Positions 51,717-59,974 of a DNA stretch of 64,000 nt are shown here, one piece after another; position 1 is the first letter of the stretch; the number at the start of each line of letters is the position of its first letter. The stretch covers positions 123,083 to 187,082 of the forward strand of contig NZ_NKYF01000016.1 in NCBI RefSeq assembly GCF_002262885.1, read 5' to 3'. The stretch comes from Pseudonocardia sp. MH-G8. GTDB lineage: Bacteria; Actinomycetota; Actinomycetes; Mycobacteriales; Pseudonocardiaceae. Below the pieces are notes generated by a model. The model saw only the letters and a list, made by a program, of their open reading frames with translations, did no database searches and had not been told where the DNA came from. The position numbers were made by a program, and so were the translations under genes.

Positions 51717-53084
51717 CTACCCCAGCCTGCGGTACCGCGCCCCCGGGTGGTCGTCGGGCAGCTGCGGGCCCGGCGCGGTGCCCAGGTTCTCGCGCAGGGT
51801 CGGGGCCGCGTAGCTCTCCTGCGCGCGCCCGCGGCGGCGCAGCTCGGGCACCACGTGGTCGACGAAGTCGACGAACGTGCCGGGCGTGACAGCGTAGGCG
51901 AGGTTGAACCCGTCGACACCTGCCTCGTCCACCCAGCGCTCCAGCTCGTCGGCCACCGTCGCGCCCGAGCCCACCACGACCGGGCCGCGGCCGCCGACGG
52001 TGATGAAACGGGCCAGCTCGCCGACCGTCCACTTCCGGTCCGGGTCGGAGGTGGTGAACGCGGCGAGCGCCGAGCGGGTGGCGTCGGTCTCGACGTACTC
52101 AAGGAGCTGGTCGGGGTCGGCGCCGGAGAGGTCGACGCCGCTCCAGCCACCGAACAGCGCCAGCGCGGCCTCTGGGCTGGCGTGCTCGAGGTAGGAGTCG
52201 CGCTTGGCGATCGCCGCCGCGTCCGTCTCGGCCGCGATCGCCGTGAGCATCGCGAAGATCTTGATCGCGCCCGGGTCCCGGCCGGCCGCGGCGGCCGCCT
52301 CGCGGATCCGGTCGACCGAACGCCGCAGGACCGCGGGCGTCGGGCCGCTGACGAACACGGCCTCCGCGTGCGCCGCGGCGAATCGGCTGCCCCGCGGCGA
52401 GGCGCCCGCCTGGAAGATCACCGGCGTGCGCTGCGGGGACGGCTCGCACAGGAACGGCCCGGGCACCTCGTAGTAGCGGCCCTTGTGGGCGATGTCGTGC
52501 ACCTTCGCCGGGTCGGTGAACACGCCGCGCTCGGCGTCGCGGACCACGGCGCCGGGCTCCCACGAGCCCTCCCACAGCTTGTAGCAGACCTCGAGGTACT
52601 CCTCGGCCAGGTCGTAGCGCTCGTCGTGCGGGATCTGCTGGTCGCGCCCCATGTTGCGGGCCGCGCTCTCCAGGTAGGAGGTCACGACGTTCCAGGCGAC
52701 GCGGCCCTTCGTCAGGTGGTCCAGCGTCGTCATCCGGCGCGCGAGCGCGTAGGGCTGCTCGTAGGCCACCGACACCGTGACCCCGAAGCCGAGCCGCTCG
52801 GTGACCGCGGCCATCGCCGAGACCGGCATGATCGGGTCGTTGACCGGCACCTGCGCGGCCTGGCGGACCGCGGCGTCGCGCGAGCCGCCGTAGACGTCGT
52901 AGACGCCGAGGACGTCGGCCAGGAAGAGCGCGTCGAAGCCGCCGCGTTCGAGCAGCTGCGCGAGCTCGGTCCAGTAGTCGAGGTCGGTGTAGCGGTGGCC
53001 CTGGTCGTCGGGATGGCGCCACAGGCCGGCGGACTGGTGCCCGACGCAGGCCATGTCGAACGCGTTGAGCAGGATGCGGCTCAC
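51717..53084 (-). CDS. LLM-class flavin-dependent monooxygenase (NtaA/SnaA/DszA family)
   Basis: 455-aa FMN-dependent monooxygenase. Family hallmarks: LLERGGFDALFLADVLGVYDVYGGSRDAA, LDHLTKGRVAWNVVTSYLESAARNMGR, and VFQ-type HKGRYYEVPGPFLCEPSPQRTPVIFQAGASPRG. Needs FMNH2 from a partner reductase, none of which is adjacent. GTG 53084 overlaps the MFS stop (GTGA). Such enzymes attack chelators, sulfur or amine compounds (EDTA/NTA/dibenzothiophene types); substrate unknown. Confidence 0.92.
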   Translation of the reverse strand: MSRILLNAFDMACVGHQSAGLWRHPDDQGHRYTDLDYWTELAQLLERGGFDALFLADVLGVYDVYGGSRDAAVRQAAQVPVNDPIMPVSAMAAVTERLGFGVTVSVAYEQPYALARRMTTLDHLTKGRVAWNVVTSYLESAARNMGRDQQIPHDERYDLAEEYLEVCYKLWEGSWEPGAVVRDAERGVFTDPAKVHDIAHKGRYYEVPGPFLCEPSPQRTPVIFQAGASPRGSRFAAAHAEAVFVSGPTPAVLRRSVDRIREAAAAAGRDPGAIKIFAMLTAIAAETDAAAIAKRDSYLEHASPEAALALFGGWSGVDLSGADPDQLLEYVETDATRSALAAFTTSDPDRKWTVGELARFITVGGRGPVVVGSGATVADELERWVDEAGVDGFNLAYAVTPGTFVDFVDHVVPELRRRGRAQESYAAPTLRENLGTAPGPQLPDDHPGARYRRLG

Positions 53085-54436
53085 GAGCGGGCCTCCACGG
53101 GGGTGCGTGCCGGTCGGTTGCCGATCGACACGCGATGCGTCTCCGGCGCGAGCAGGGTGGCCACGACCGTGATGGCGGACAGCACCAGGAAGTACCCCCA
53201 GATCAACCAGGGCCGCCCGCCCCCGGCCAGCAGCAGCGCCGCCGCGATCAGCGGCGCCGTCCCGCCCGAGAGCACCGACCCGAACTGGTAACCGATCGAC
53301 GCGCCGCTGTAGCGCACCTCGGTGGCGAACAGCTCGCTGAACCACGCCGCCTGCGGACCGTACATCGCGTCGTGGAAGACGTTCACCGCGATCACCATCG
53401 CCAGCACGATCAGCGCCGTCGAACCGGTGTCGAGCAGGAGGAAGAACACGACCATGAACAGGCCGGCGCCGATCGCCCCGACCAGGTACACCGGGCGCCG
53501 GCCCACCCGGTCGGACAGCATCGCCCACAGCGGGGTGGTGAACAGCCCGATCGCGGACGCCACGATCACCGCCGTGAGGCCGGCGTCCGGGTTCGCCGAC
53601 GCGCCGTCGGCCAGGTAGGTGAGCGCGAACGTCGTGCAGAGCACGTAGAGCGCGTTCTGCGACATGCGCATCCCGATCGTGACCCACAGGCTGCGGCGGT
53701 GGGTGCGCACCACCTCGACCACGGGCCTGCGCACCAGCTCGGCGCGCTCGCGGGCCTGCAGGAACACCTCCGGGTCGGCCACGGTGAGCCGCACGGCGAG
53801 CCCGACGCCGACCAGCACCAGGCTGAGCAGGAACGGGATCCGCCAGCCCCAGGCGAGGAAGGCCTCCTCCCCCAGCCCTCCGCGGACCCCGGCGAACACG
53901 GCGGAGGCCAGCAGCATCCCCGCGGGCGAGCCGATCTGCGGGAAGCTGCCGAACAGGCCCCGCCGACGGCCCGACGAGTGCTCCACCGACATCAGCACCG
54001 CCCCGCCCCACTCGGCGCCGACGGCCGCGCCCTGCAGCAGGCGCAGGACCACCAGCAGCGCCGGTGCGAGCAGCCCGACCTGCCCGAACGTCGGCAGCAG
54101 GCCGATCCCCGCTGTGGCCACGCCCATCAGCAGCAGCGACGCCACCAGCATGGACCGGCGCCCGACGCGGTCACCGAGGTGCCCGGACACCAGCGCGCCG
54201 ATCGGGCGCGCCCCGAACCCTGCCGCGTAGGTCGCGAACGAGGCGAGCACCCCGGCGGCCGGGTCGACGTCGGAGAAGAACAACGGGCCGAACACCAGCG
54301 CCGCGGCGGTGGCGTAGAGGTAGAAGTCGTACCACTCGATGGTGGTGCCGACGAGGCTGGCCACGGCCGCCCGGCGCTGCTGGCGCGGGTCGGTGCCGGA
54401 TGTGGACGTGGCGGCGGGTGCGGACGTGCCGGACAT
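53081..54436 (-). CDS. MFS transporter, metabolite:H+ symporter (MHS) type
   Basis: 451-aa carrier: VGTTIEWYDFYLYATAAALVF and SGHLGDRVGRRSMLV, with SDRVGRRPVYLVG repeated after the central loop; 12 predicted helices. Start ATG 54436 was chosen since it is followed directly by a typical Ser/Thr-rich tail; a longer frame extends to 54514. First gene of the operon with the flavin monooxygenase and cupin, so it probably imports their substrate. Confidence 0.92.
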   Translation of the reverse strand: MSGTSAPAATSTSGTDPRQQRRAAVASLVGTTIEWYDFYLYATAAALVFGPLFFSDVDPAAGVLASFATYAAGFGARPIGALVSGHLGDRVGRRSMLVASLLLMGVATAGIGLLPTFGQVGLLAPALLVVLRLLQGAAVGAEWGGAVLMSVEHSSGRRRGLFGSFPQIGSPAGMLLASAVFAGVRGGLGEEAFLAWGWRIPFLLSLVLVGVGLAVRLTVADPEVFLQARERAELVRRPVVEVVRTHRRSLWVTIGMRMSQNALYVLCTTFALTYLADGASANPDAGLTAVIVASAIGLFTTPLWAMLSDRVGRRPVYLVGAIGAGLFMVVFFLLLDTGSTALIVLAMVIAVNVFHDAMYGPQAAWFSELFATEVRYSGASIGYQFGSVLSGGTAPLIAAALLLAGGGRPWLIWGYFLVLSAITVVATLLAPETHRVSIGNRPARTPVEARS

Positions 54437-54684
54437 GGCGGGGCCCCCGGGGAGCGGATCGGGCGAGGAGTGGACGCGGAGACGGACGTCAGCGTCGACA
54501 GTCACCCGGGGCACGACGGCACAGGTCGATCACGCGGCGGCGCGTCAGTCCCTGGTCCGGCACAGCGGTAGACGATATGCGCTGCCCCGCCCCGAATCCG
54601 AGTCCACTGTGACCACCCTCTCGACGCGAGCAAGCCGGGTCGCCGCATGATCGGTCCGAAAGGCACAGCAGCGTTGGAGGGGCA

Positions 54685-54705
54685 GCGCGGGAAGGCTCGC
54701 CGCGC
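54685..54705 (-). terminator. Possible terminator hairpin after the SMC operon
   Basis: Stem GCGCGG / CCGCGC with 9-base loop, 6 bases past the stop of the SMC-like gene on the minus strand; no T-run. Confidence 0.35.
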
Positions 54706-54711
54706 GCGGTG

Positions 54712-57700
54712 TCAGGGCGCCACGGGCTCCGGCCTGCGGAAGACCCGGGCCGCCGCCACCTGCCCCGTGCCGTCCGGGGCGCCGAGCTCGGCGAGGTGGC
54801 GGGCGACCCGGTCGTCCACCGACAGGTACTTGCGGCCCGCGCGCAGGTCGGCGTCGTTGCGCAGGCGGATGATCAGCGGGAACGCGCTCAGGGCGCCGGC
54901 GTCGAACAGGCCGGTCGTGTAGACCAGCTGCACGCCCAGCGCGCGGGCCACGCCGAACTGCAGCTCCAGGAGGTAGCCGGCCGATGCGCGGCCGATCGGG
55001 TTGTCCAGGAACAGCACGCCGGCGTGCGGGCGCCTGCCCTGCCCCCGCTGGTGCGCGCGCAGGGCGGCCATCGTGCAGTACAGGACGATCGCGGCCGTCA
55101 GCTGCTGGCCGCCGGAGAACACGTCGCGGATCTCCGAGACGCGCAGCCGCTCGGTGCGCAGCACCGCGTCGGGCTTGAGCATCTCCACGCGGACGCCCTT
55201 GGGCATCGCCGCGCGCACGGCGCGCAACAGCAGCGACATGCCGTCGCGACGCTCCCGGGCGCTGCCGCCCTTCTCGTGGGCCGTGCGGTCGACGACCTCG
55301 CCGAGCTCGTGCAGCAGCGCGGCGTCGGTGAGCTCGTCGAAGCGGATGCGCAGGAACTGCTGGCCCGACCAGTCCGACAGGCCCTCCGGCAGCTCGGACA
55401 GGCGCTGGGCCAGGCGCAGGGTGCGCAGTGCCTCGCCGACCATGCCGTGCAGCCGGGTGACGATGCCCGAGCGGTGCCGGCCGATGTTGGCCAGGTCGTC
55501 CTCCAGCGAGCGCAGCCGGGGACGCAGCGCCCGCTCCCACTCCCCGGCAAGACCGGGCATGTCCGCGCGGGCCACGCCGAGCAGGTGGCTGCGCACCGGG
55601 CTCGTGACGCCGGAGAAGCGCGTCTCCTGCGCGAACTGGGCCACCGCATCCACGGCGGCGCGCACCTCACGGTCCGCGCCGGCGCGGGTGCGGGCCGCGT
55701 CGCGGACGGCCGCGCGGGCCTCCTTCCAGCGCGCCAGCGCGGCGTCGACGTCGTCGGGGAACGGCGGGACGTAGCCGACCTCTCCGGTGCCGTCGAGGAA
55801 GGTGTCGTCGAGGCCTGCGACGACGTGCCGGAAGCCCTCCGCCGACGACTCGGCCGCCCGGTGCCCGGCCTCAGCCGCTGCGGCCGCCGCCCGTGCCTGC
55901 GCCGTCTCCGCCGCGGCCGACCGCGCGTCGTGCTCTGCCCGGTCCACCAGCTCCCGACCGTGCTCCACGCCCTCGGGCTCGCCGTAGGGCTCGACGTCGC
56001 AGGACGGCGCGGTGAAGCGGCCCGCCTCCTTCGTCGCGAGGGCCAGCTCCGCGGCGGCCTCGCGCAACTGCTCCGCACAGCGGGTGAGCGTGCTGCGGGC
56101 CTGCGCGGTGGCGCTGCGGCGTGAGGCGGGATCGGCGGCGTCGGGCGAACGCAGCAGCGCGTCGGCGGCCGCCCGTGCCCCCTCGGGCAGCTCCTCGATC
56201 CCGGCGTGGGCCGCGCGCGCGGCGCGTTCGGCCTCGCCGAGGCGGCCTCGCAGGTCGGCGTCGACCTCGGCCGCCGCGTACGTGGCCTCGGCGTTGCGGT
56301 ACTCCGCGCGCAGCACGCCCAGCGCTGACCCTTCCGCGCCGGACCCCTCTGCGCCGGACCCCTCTGCGCCGGACCCGCCCGGGTCTCCGTCGTCCACCGG
56401 CAGGTCGGCCAGCTCGGTGCGGCTGTTGTCGGCCACGCTCTGCTGCCGGTCCCGGCGGCGACGCGCCTCCTCGGCCTCCCGCCGCGCTGCGGCCGCCTCG
56501 GCACGGGCCTTCGCGGCGTTGCCCTCGGCCCGCTCGACGCTCGCGGTCGCCGCCCGCACCTGTTCCTCCAGGTCCGGCCGGCGGCGCACGTCGCCCCACA
56601 GCGCGGCGAGCGCCGCCGCGCGGGCCCGGGCCGACGCCGCGGCGGCGTCGATGCGGGGCGCCTCCTGCTCGAGCCGGTCGGCCCGGTCGTCGAGCGCGGT
56701 GATCTCCGCGTCGGCCCGCTCGACCTCCCGCGCCGTGACGGCCAGGGCGGCGCGCGCGGTCTCGGCAGCCTCGGCGAGCGCATCGAGCTCCCCTGCCGGG
56801 TGCTGCGCGCGCCACGCCTGCAGCCGGGCGAGCAGCGCGCGGTCGGCGTCGAGGGACGCACCGAGGGACTCCAGCGCCTCCGCCCGGTCGCGCGTCTCAC
56901 GGTCCAGCTCCACGCGGACCTGCTCAGCGGCCGCCTCGTCCAGCATCGCCGGATTCGGGGGGACGACGAAGTCGACGCCGGGCGCGGTGCCGTCGTCCGC
57001 GACGGCGGCCGTGGCCCCGACGGCGACGGCCGCGCACGGCAGCAGCCGCGCCCGCTCCAGCTCCTCGCGCGCCCGCGGGGCGTCCCCGGGGTTGTTGAGC
57101 AGCACGCCCGACACCAGGTGCGGCAGCCGCGCGACGACGGACGCGCGCCGCGCCTCGTCCAGCATCGTGAGGTAGCGCCAGCCGGAGTAGGCGGTGATCC
57201 CGGCGGCCTCGAGCACGCCGAGCACCTGCCCGATCTCCGCCGGCTCGGGAAGCAGGCCGCCGTCGCCGAGCGCCCGCAACGCGCGGGTGTCGCGCTCCTG
57301 GGCGGCGAGCAGCTCGGTGCGCTGCCGGTCTCCCGTGCCGATCGCGGCGACGAACCGCTCCGCCACGGCGGAGGCGTCGGTGTCGGGCCGGATCTCCTCG
57401 ACGCCGAGCAGCTCGGCGAGCCGCGGTTCGGCCGCCAGCGCGTCCCGGGCGGCCACGGCCTCGGCCAGCGCCGACCCGGCGCGCTCGGCGGCGACCCGCG
57501 CCGTGTCGTCGGCGCGGCGGGCCTCGCCGCGCCGCTCGTCGGCCCCGCGGCGGGCACGGCGCAGCTCGGTCAGCTCGGTGTGCAGCGCGGCGAGCTCCTC
57601 GGCCGCCGACCCCGCCTCCGCCTCCGCGGCGGCACCGGCTGCGGCGACGTCCTCACCCTCGTCCAGGTGCCCGGCGGTGACGGCGGTGGCGATCGCCTGC

Positions 57701-59187
57701 GCGATCCGCGCCAGCTCGCCACGGGCCTGCTCGGCGCTCGCCGCGTGCGTCGCCGCGTTCCCGGCGTCGGCCAGCTCGGCGGCGCGGGCGGCGTCGGCGC
57801 GGGCGTCGGCCGCCGTGGCCGCCTCCTCGGCGGCACCGGCTGCGGCGTCGGCCTCGCGGACCATGGCACGCAGCCCCGCCGCCAGCGCGCGGGCCGCGTC
57901 CTGGCGTGCGCGCAATGCCGGACGGGCGCGTTCCTGCTCGGCGTCGACCACGCCCCGCAGCCGGCGCGCCTCGGCGTCGGCGACCTGGTGGCGCAGCAGC
58001 GGCTCCACCGCCTGCCAGCCGGCCACCTGCCGTTCCGCCTCGTCGTGCGCGTACCGCGCGGCGGCCTCGGCCTGCTGCGCCGCCGCCCGCTCCAGGAGCG
58101 CGACGCGCCGGCGCAGCTCGGTGCCGATCTCCTGGCGCCGACGTTCCTCCGCTTCCGCGCAGCGCACCCGCTCCTGGGCCTCTGCGTGCGCGGCCGCGGC
58201 GGCGCCCGCGCGCTCGTCCTCCGCGGCGCGCCGGGCCGCGATCGCGGCGGCGAGCGTGCGCGCGCCGGACTGCGCGCTCGCCTCGCCGTCACGCGCGGCG
58301 GCCGCGGCGCGCTCGGCCTCGGTCAGCGGGCCGAGCCCGGCGAGGGTGCCCTCGACGAAGTCGCGCTCGTGCTCCAGGTCGGCCCGTTGCGCCAGGCGGG
58401 TGGCGTAGCCGGCGACGAGGTCGGCGAGGTTCTGCGGCTCGTCGGGGTCGAGCACGGCGCGCAGCAGGAAGTCGACGAACGCCTCGTCGCTGGGGAACGC
58501 GAACGCCTCGGCCGCCTCACCCTCGCCTGCGTTCATGGCGCGCTGGTAGCGGAACAGCTCGGGGTCCAGGCCGACGTCGGCCAGGTGGCGCGTCCAGTCC
58601 CGCGGGCCGGTCTCCCACACCAGCTCGCACGCCGGCCGCGCGCGGTGCTCCTCCTGCACGCGGTCCTTGAAGCCTGCGGTGGTGACGCGCCGACCGTCCA
58701 CGGTGAAGGGCAGGTCGTCGAGCCCGAAGCCGGGGCCGGGCCGGAAGGAGTACCAGGCGGCGCCCAGCTTCTCCGGGTCCGACGAGGTCACGTGCCCGCG
58801 CCACTCCGACACCTTGCCGGTGACCAGCAGCTGCCCGGTGCGGGTGTGCATCCACTCGCACACGACGTGGGCGACGTCCTCGCCGAGCACGAACTTCTCC
58901 AGCACCGTGGTGCTCGTCGTCCCGACCACCTGCCGGCGCCCCGGCAGCAGCACCGAGAACACCAGCTTGAGCAGCACCGACTTGCCGCCGCCGTTCTCCA
59001 GGAACAGCACCGACGCCGGCGCCGGGCGCCGCGGCACCCGTTCCAGGTCGTCGGGGGCGAACAGGTCGGCCTGCGACGCGACGCCGCGCACGGCCGGGCC
59101 GACGCCGCGCAGGTCGAGTGTGACGTCCTGGTAGCGCGCCCCGGGTGGTCCGACCGAGAACAGCCGGACGCGGTTGAGCTCATACAT
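54712..59187 (-). CDS. SMC-like ATPase of a MukB/JetC-type complex
   Basis: 1491-aa SMC-family ATPase of the MukB/MksB/JetC kind. Residues 1-270 hold the N-terminal head: LFLENGGGKSVLLKL is the P-loop (N-G-G-G-K-S, 65-70). Two Ala/Glu/Arg-rich coiled coils (about 270-620 and 760-1200) flank a central globular hinge-like domain (about 630-750, IGQVLGVLEAAGITAYSGWRYL). The C-terminal head has the ABC signature FSGGQ (about 1357-1361) and Walker B LFLDNP (Asp near 1395). It would dimerise, bind the two upstream partner proteins, and extrude DNA. Overlaps the preceding gene by 8 bases. No JetD follows. Confidence 0.85.
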   Translation of the reverse strand: MYELNRVRLFSVGPPGARYQDVTLDLRGVGPAVRGVASQADLFAPDDLERVPRRPAPASVLFLENGGGKSVLLKLVFSVLLPGRRQVVGTTSTTVLEKFVLGEDVAHVVCEWMHTRTGQLLVTGKVSEWRGHVTSSDPEKLGAAWYSFRPGPGFGLDDLPFTVDGRRVTTAGFKDRVQEEHRARPACELVWETGPRDWTRHLADVGLDPELFRYQRAMNAGEGEAAEAFAFPSDEAFVDFLLRAVLDPDEPQNLADLVAGYATRLAQRADLEHERDFVEGTLAGLGPLTEAERAAAAARDGEASAQSGARTLAAAIAARRAAEDERAGAAAAAHAEAQERVRCAEAEERRRQEIGTELRRRVALLERAAAQQAEAAARYAHDEAERQVAGWQAVEPLLRHQVADAEARRLRGVVDAEQERARPALRARQDAARALAAGLRAMVREADAAAGAAEEAATAADARADAARAAELADAGNAATHAASAEQARGELARIAQAIATAVTAGHLDEGEDVAAAGAAAEAEAGSAAEELAALHTELTELRRARRGADERRGEARRADDTARVAAERAGSALAEAVAARDALAAEPRLAELLGVEEIRPDTDASAVAERFVAAIGTGDRQRTELLAAQERDTRALRALGDGGLLPEPAEIGQVLGVLEAAGITAYSGWRYLTMLDEARRASVVARLPHLVSGVLLNNPGDAPRAREELERARLLPCAAVAVGATAAVADDGTAPGVDFVVPPNPAMLDEAAAEQVRVELDRETRDRAEALESLGASLDADRALLARLQAWRAQHPAGELDALAEAAETARAALAVTAREVERADAEITALDDRADRLEQEAPRIDAAAASARARAAALAALWGDVRRRPDLEEQVRAATASVERAEGNAAKARAEAAAARREAEEARRRRDRQQSVADNSRTELADLPVDDGDPGGSGAEGSGAEGSGAEGSALGVLRAEYRNAEATYAAAEVDADLRGRLGEAERAARAAHAGIEELPEGARAAADALLRSPDAADPASRRSATAQARSTLTRCAEQLREAAAELALATKEAGRFTAPSCDVEPYGEPEGVEHGRELVDRAEHDARSAAAETAQARAAAAAAEAGHRAAESSAEGFRHVVAGLDDTFLDGTGEVGYVPPFPDDVDAALARWKEARAAVRDAARTRAGADREVRAAVDAVAQFAQETRFSGVTSPVRSHLLGVARADMPGLAGEWERALRPRLRSLEDDLANIGRHRSGIVTRLHGMVGEALRTLRLAQRLSELPEGLSDWSGQQFLRIRFDELTDAALLHELGEVVDRTAHEKGGSARERRDGMSLLLRAVRAAMPKGVRVEMLKPDAVLRTERLRVSEIRDVFSGGQQLTAAIVLYCTMAALRAHQRGQGRRPHAGVLFLDNPIGRASAGYLLELQFGVARALGVQLVYTTGLFDAGALSAFPLIIRLRNDADLRAGRKYLSVDDRVARHLAELGAPDGTGQVAAARVFRRPEPVAP
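56327..56371 (-). repeat. Three 15-bp tandem repeats inside the SMC-like gene
   Basis: Three in-frame units of GACCCCTCTGCGCCG (first one slightly different), coding GAEGS, in a flexible break of the second coiled coil. Confidence 0.8.
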
Positions 59188-59974
59188 CCGGAGCCTCCAG
59201 CCCGGCCGGAGCACGCAGGCTGCCGGCCGCCGAGGCCACCGGCAGCACGCCCAGCTCCAGCAGCTCGTCGAACGCGCGCTGCGCGGCCAGCTCCCGCACC
59301 TGCACCTGGTAGCGCGGGGTGGTGCGGTACACGCCCTCGGTGCCGACCGCCACGAGGAAGCCCTGGTCGGCGAGGAACCGCAACGCCTTGCCGATGATCC
59401 CCCGGGTGGTCGCCTCCCCTGCGCGCCCGTCCTTCGTGGCCGTGGTCTCAGGGCGCCGCAACCACGCCCGCCAGGCCGCCTCCAGCTGCGGGGCGTCCGA
59501 CTCCGGGTCGGTCTCCTGCCCGCTCGTGCGTTCTTCCAGCACGCGGCACGCCTCGCGCACGGCCCCGTCGACCTGGTCCACCGACACGCGCCCGACGTAG
59601 CTGTCGTCGCCCAGGTCGTCGGGCCGCGGGAACGCAAGCGCCGCCGCCGCGAGGTGCGCGAGGCCGTGCAGCATCTTGTCGGCCTGCCGATTAGCAAGGA
59701 CCGTGCGCCGCGCGTACTCGTCCATCCGGATCTCGAACACCGACTCCTCGACCGCGGCCAGCACGATCCCCGACTGCGGCCCCGCCGCGAGCACCACCAG
59801 CCCCAGCCCGGCCGCCACGCGCTGCACGGCGTCGGCGAACGCGTCGTCGTCGCGGTAGCGGCGGACGAGCTCCCCGTAGCCGGCGTCACGGGTCGGCAGC
59901 GCCTTGGGCCGCATGCCGTGCGCCACCAGCCGTGCCGCGGACTCGACGTCCTGGGCGGAGACCTCCCGGCTCAT
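59180..59974 (-). CDS. JetB/MukE-like (KITE-type) subunit of the SMC complex
   Basis: 264 aa. Helical, with two winged-helix-like parts: MRPKALPTRDAGYGELVRRYRDDDAFADAVQRVAAGLGLVVLAA near the start and GIIGKALRFLADQGFLVAVGTEGVYRTTPRYQVQVRELAAQRAFDELL near the end. Position, size and start-stop overlaps (ATGA with the preceding gene; 8 bases with the SMC gene) match the MukE/JetB place in Wadjet/MksBEF operons. Sequence match to the known DUF4194 JetB is not evident by eye; assignment rests on architecture. Confidence 0.65.
   Translation of the reverse strand: MSREVSAQDVESAARLVAHGMRPKALPTRDAGYGELVRRYRDDDAFADAVQRVAAGLGLVVLAAGPQSGIVLAAVEESVFEIRMDEYARRTVLANRQADKMLHGLAHLAAAALAFPRPDDLGDDSYVGRVSVDQVDGAVREACRVLEERTSGQETDPESDAPQLEAAWRAWLRRPETTATKDGRAGEATTRGIIGKALRFLADQGFLVAVGTEGVYRTTPRYQVQVRELAAQRAFDELLELGVLPVASAAGSLRAPAGLEAPDV

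Noticed and set aside
54712..59187. SbcC/RecN or housekeeping SMC
   Set aside because: No zinc hook CxxC in the centre and far longer than RecN; it is paired with two small helical partners rather than SbcD, and the P-loop and hinge differ from the housekeeping SMC.
56800..59397. 865-codon open frame on the plus strand opposite the SMC-like gene
   Set aside because: It is the antisense shadow of a GC-rich coiled-coil gene; its translation is His/Arg/Gly-rich with no domain, while the minus strand gives a clear ATPase.
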